Positions 34,171 through 35,055 of a DNA stretch of 35,055 bases are shown piece by piece. Origin of the DNA: a virus. Position 1 is the stretch's first letter. The number at the start of each line of letters is the position of its first letter. The stretch lies in IMG/VR virus record IMGVR_UViG_3300042691_023005, positions 1 through 35,055 of that record. The stretch is one strand, 5' to 3'. Below the pieces are notes generated by a model. That model saw only the letters and a program-made list of their open reading frames with translations, did not search any database and was not told the DNA's origin. A program made the translations under genes and the position numbers.

Positions 34171-34179
34171 TAAACAAAA

Positions 34180-34208
34180 GGTATCCTCAATGTAAGGTTG
34201 GGGATACC
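34180..34208 (+). terminator. Hairpin after the receptor gene
   Basis: GGTATCCTCAA pairs with TTGGGGATACC (11 bp, one G-U) around a 7-base loop, starting 9 bases after the stop. There is no T-run behind it, so it may protect the mRNA end or be a weak terminator before the DoxX-like gene. Confidence 0.5.
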
Positions 34209-34224
34209 ACTTAAAACCTAAACA

Positions 34225-34614
34225 ATGAAAGATATTATTTTAAAATCGGCTTCTTTATTATTAGCCACACTTTTTATCACATTTGGCTTAAATAAATTTT
34301 TACATTTTATGCCAGTTCCACCCCCAACAGACCCAGCAGCACAAGCATTAATGACTGGTGTATTTAGTTCTTACTTAGGAAATTTAGTTGGGTTTGTTGA
34401 AATATTTAGTAGTTTAATGTTATTATTTAGAAGAACAAGATTTCTTGGGTTCTTAATTATCATTCCTATTATTTTGAATATTATTTTATATCATTTAACA
34501 ACAAATGATATTTCAAATCCAATTATATTAATTATTGGTGTTATTTTTGGAGCAGTTTGTTATAGTCAAAAAGATGCAGTTAAAGAATTATTAAAGATAC
34601 AATCAAATATTTAA
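34225..34614 (+). CDS. DoxX-like membrane protein
   Basis: A 129-residue protein with four hydrophobic segments (about residues 8-24, 47-67, 72-90, 96-112). The DoxX-like pattern FGLNKFLHFMPVPPPTDPAA follows the first, and VGFVEIFSSLMLLFRRTRFL marks the second and third. DoxX-family proteins sit in the inner membrane; their activity is poorly known, with proposed links to redox or quinone chemistry and to oxidative stress. It may be co-transcribed with the receptor, 54 bases upstream. Confidence 0.75.
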   Translation: MKDIILKSASLLLATLFITFGLNKFLHFMPVPPPTDPAAQALMTGVFSSYLGNLVGFVEIFSSLMLLFRRTRFLGFLIIIPIILNIILYHLTTNDISNPIILIIGVIFGAVCYSQKDAVKELLKIQSNI

Positions 34615-34677
34615 ATTCTGCCAAATAAACAAATAAAATATAGATTTGGCAACTTATAAAAATTAAAGAATTAGGGG

Positions 34678-34705
34678 AAAGGGGTAGAATTCTACCCCTT
34701 TTTTT
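34678..34705 (+). terminator. Strong intrinsic terminator after the DoxX-like gene
   Basis: AAAGGGGTAGAATTCTACCCC is a perfect inverted repeat followed by seven or more T's. It separates the DoxX-like gene from metK. Confidence 0.85.
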
Positions 34706-34707
34706 AT

Positions 34708-34715
34708 TATATTTG
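34708..34715 (+). promoter_or_regulatory. Possible -7 element before metK
   Basis: TATATTTG matches TAnnTTTG, 30 bases before the metK ATG. No TTG is found at the normal distance upstream, so the call is weak. Confidence 0.35.
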
Positions 34716-34745
34716 TATTCATTACATAACTTAAAATAAAAAAAT

Positions 34746-35055
34746 ATGAGATTAATAACATCAGAGAGTGTTTCTTGTGGGCATCCAGACAAGGTTGCGG
34801 ATCAGATTTCAGATGCAATTTTGGATGCTTACCTTACATTAGACCCCAATGCAAAGGTTGCAGTTGAAACAATGGTAAAAGACAATTGTGTGGTATTAGG
34901 GGGTGAAATTACAAGTACTGATACAATTAATTATGATAACCTTATCAAAGCTGTGATTGAAGATATTGGCTACCATGATGCTAACCATGGGTTCTATTTC
35001 AATAATGTCACTATAATTAATTTGATTGGGAAACAAAGTCCTGAAATTAATTCTG
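34746..35055 (+). CDS. metK: S-adenosylmethionine synthetase, N-terminal part
   Basis: The first 103 residues are in the window; the rest is beyond the right edge. The start MRLITSESVSCGHPDKVADQ contains the ATP-binding GHPDK motif, then ISDAILDAYLTLDPNAKVAV and ETMVKDNCVVLGGEITS, all characteristic. The enzyme makes S-adenosylmethionine from methionine and ATP, and metK genes are known in some large phages. It would raise the methyl-donor supply for DNA methylation or counter depletion of host SAM. Its start has no Shine-Dalgarno site; the A-rich leader is normal for Bacteroidota. Confidence 0.93.
   Translation, partial: MRLITSESVSCGHPDKVADQISDAILDAYLTLDPNAKVAVETMVKDNCVVLGGEITSTDTINYDNLIKAVIEDIGYHDANHGFYFNNVTIINLIGKQSPEINS

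Noticed and set aside
1-35055. tRNA or rRNA genes
   Set aside because: No cloverleaf-like GC-rich segment or CCA-ended arm was noticed in the intergenic regions, which are short and AT-rich.

Overview
This window is most likely part of a large, AT-rich, T4-like contractile-tailed phage of a Bacteroidota host. Phage markers are a tail sheath, a gp19-type tube, a tape measure, gp26-like and gp53-like baseplate proteins, a neck protein, a family B DNA polymerase and a SNF2 helicase. Bacteroidota signs are promoters of the TTG-N19/20-TAnnTTTG type, A-rich leaders without Shine-Dalgarno sites, and an Oar-like TonB-dependent receptor. No integrase, tRNA, terminase or capsid gene is visible, so this is only part of a genome.

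Layout. Bases 1-19931 hold a tail module read leftward. In transcription order it contains a 170-aa connector candidate, a zinc ribbon, a Thr/Pro-linked protein with a lectin-like end, two further structural candidates, a 46-aa ORF, an oversized sheath, a HAD phosphatase, the tube, a two-frame tail assembly chaperone, the tape measure, a 1559-aa tail protein with an OmpA-like domain, a gp53/LysM-like protein, and a giant tail protein running off the left edge. Two rightward genes, one unknown and one a membrane-anchored glucosaminidase, interrupt this module at 11.7-13.0 kb. Bases 20-30.7 kb hold a SNF2 helicase carrying a class 3 intein, three tandem leucine-rich-repeat paralogues, a Mn-type superoxide dismutase, a neck protein, small unknown genes and DNA polymerase. 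Bases 30.8-35 kb hold genes usually found in cells: a TonB-dependent outer-membrane receptor, a DoxX-like membrane protein and the start of metK.

Regulation. Two promoter classes can be read. Structural genes, SOD and the LRR operon have a TATTTAT(n)ATAAATA box, often perfectly palindromic, just before the start codon; it resembles the T4 late promoter TATAAATA. Several non-structural rightward genes have host-type TTG-N19/20-TAnnTTTG promoters. GC-rich hairpins followed by T-runs separate transcription units, and two of them are nearly identical.

Highlights: the class 3 intein splitting Walker A of the helicase; a probable +1 (or -2) frameshift in the tail chaperone; SOD behind a late-type promoter; alternative hairpins at the end of the sheath gene; and a complete outer-membrane receptor next to phage replication genes. 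The last point needs confirming as phage DNA rather than a contig join.
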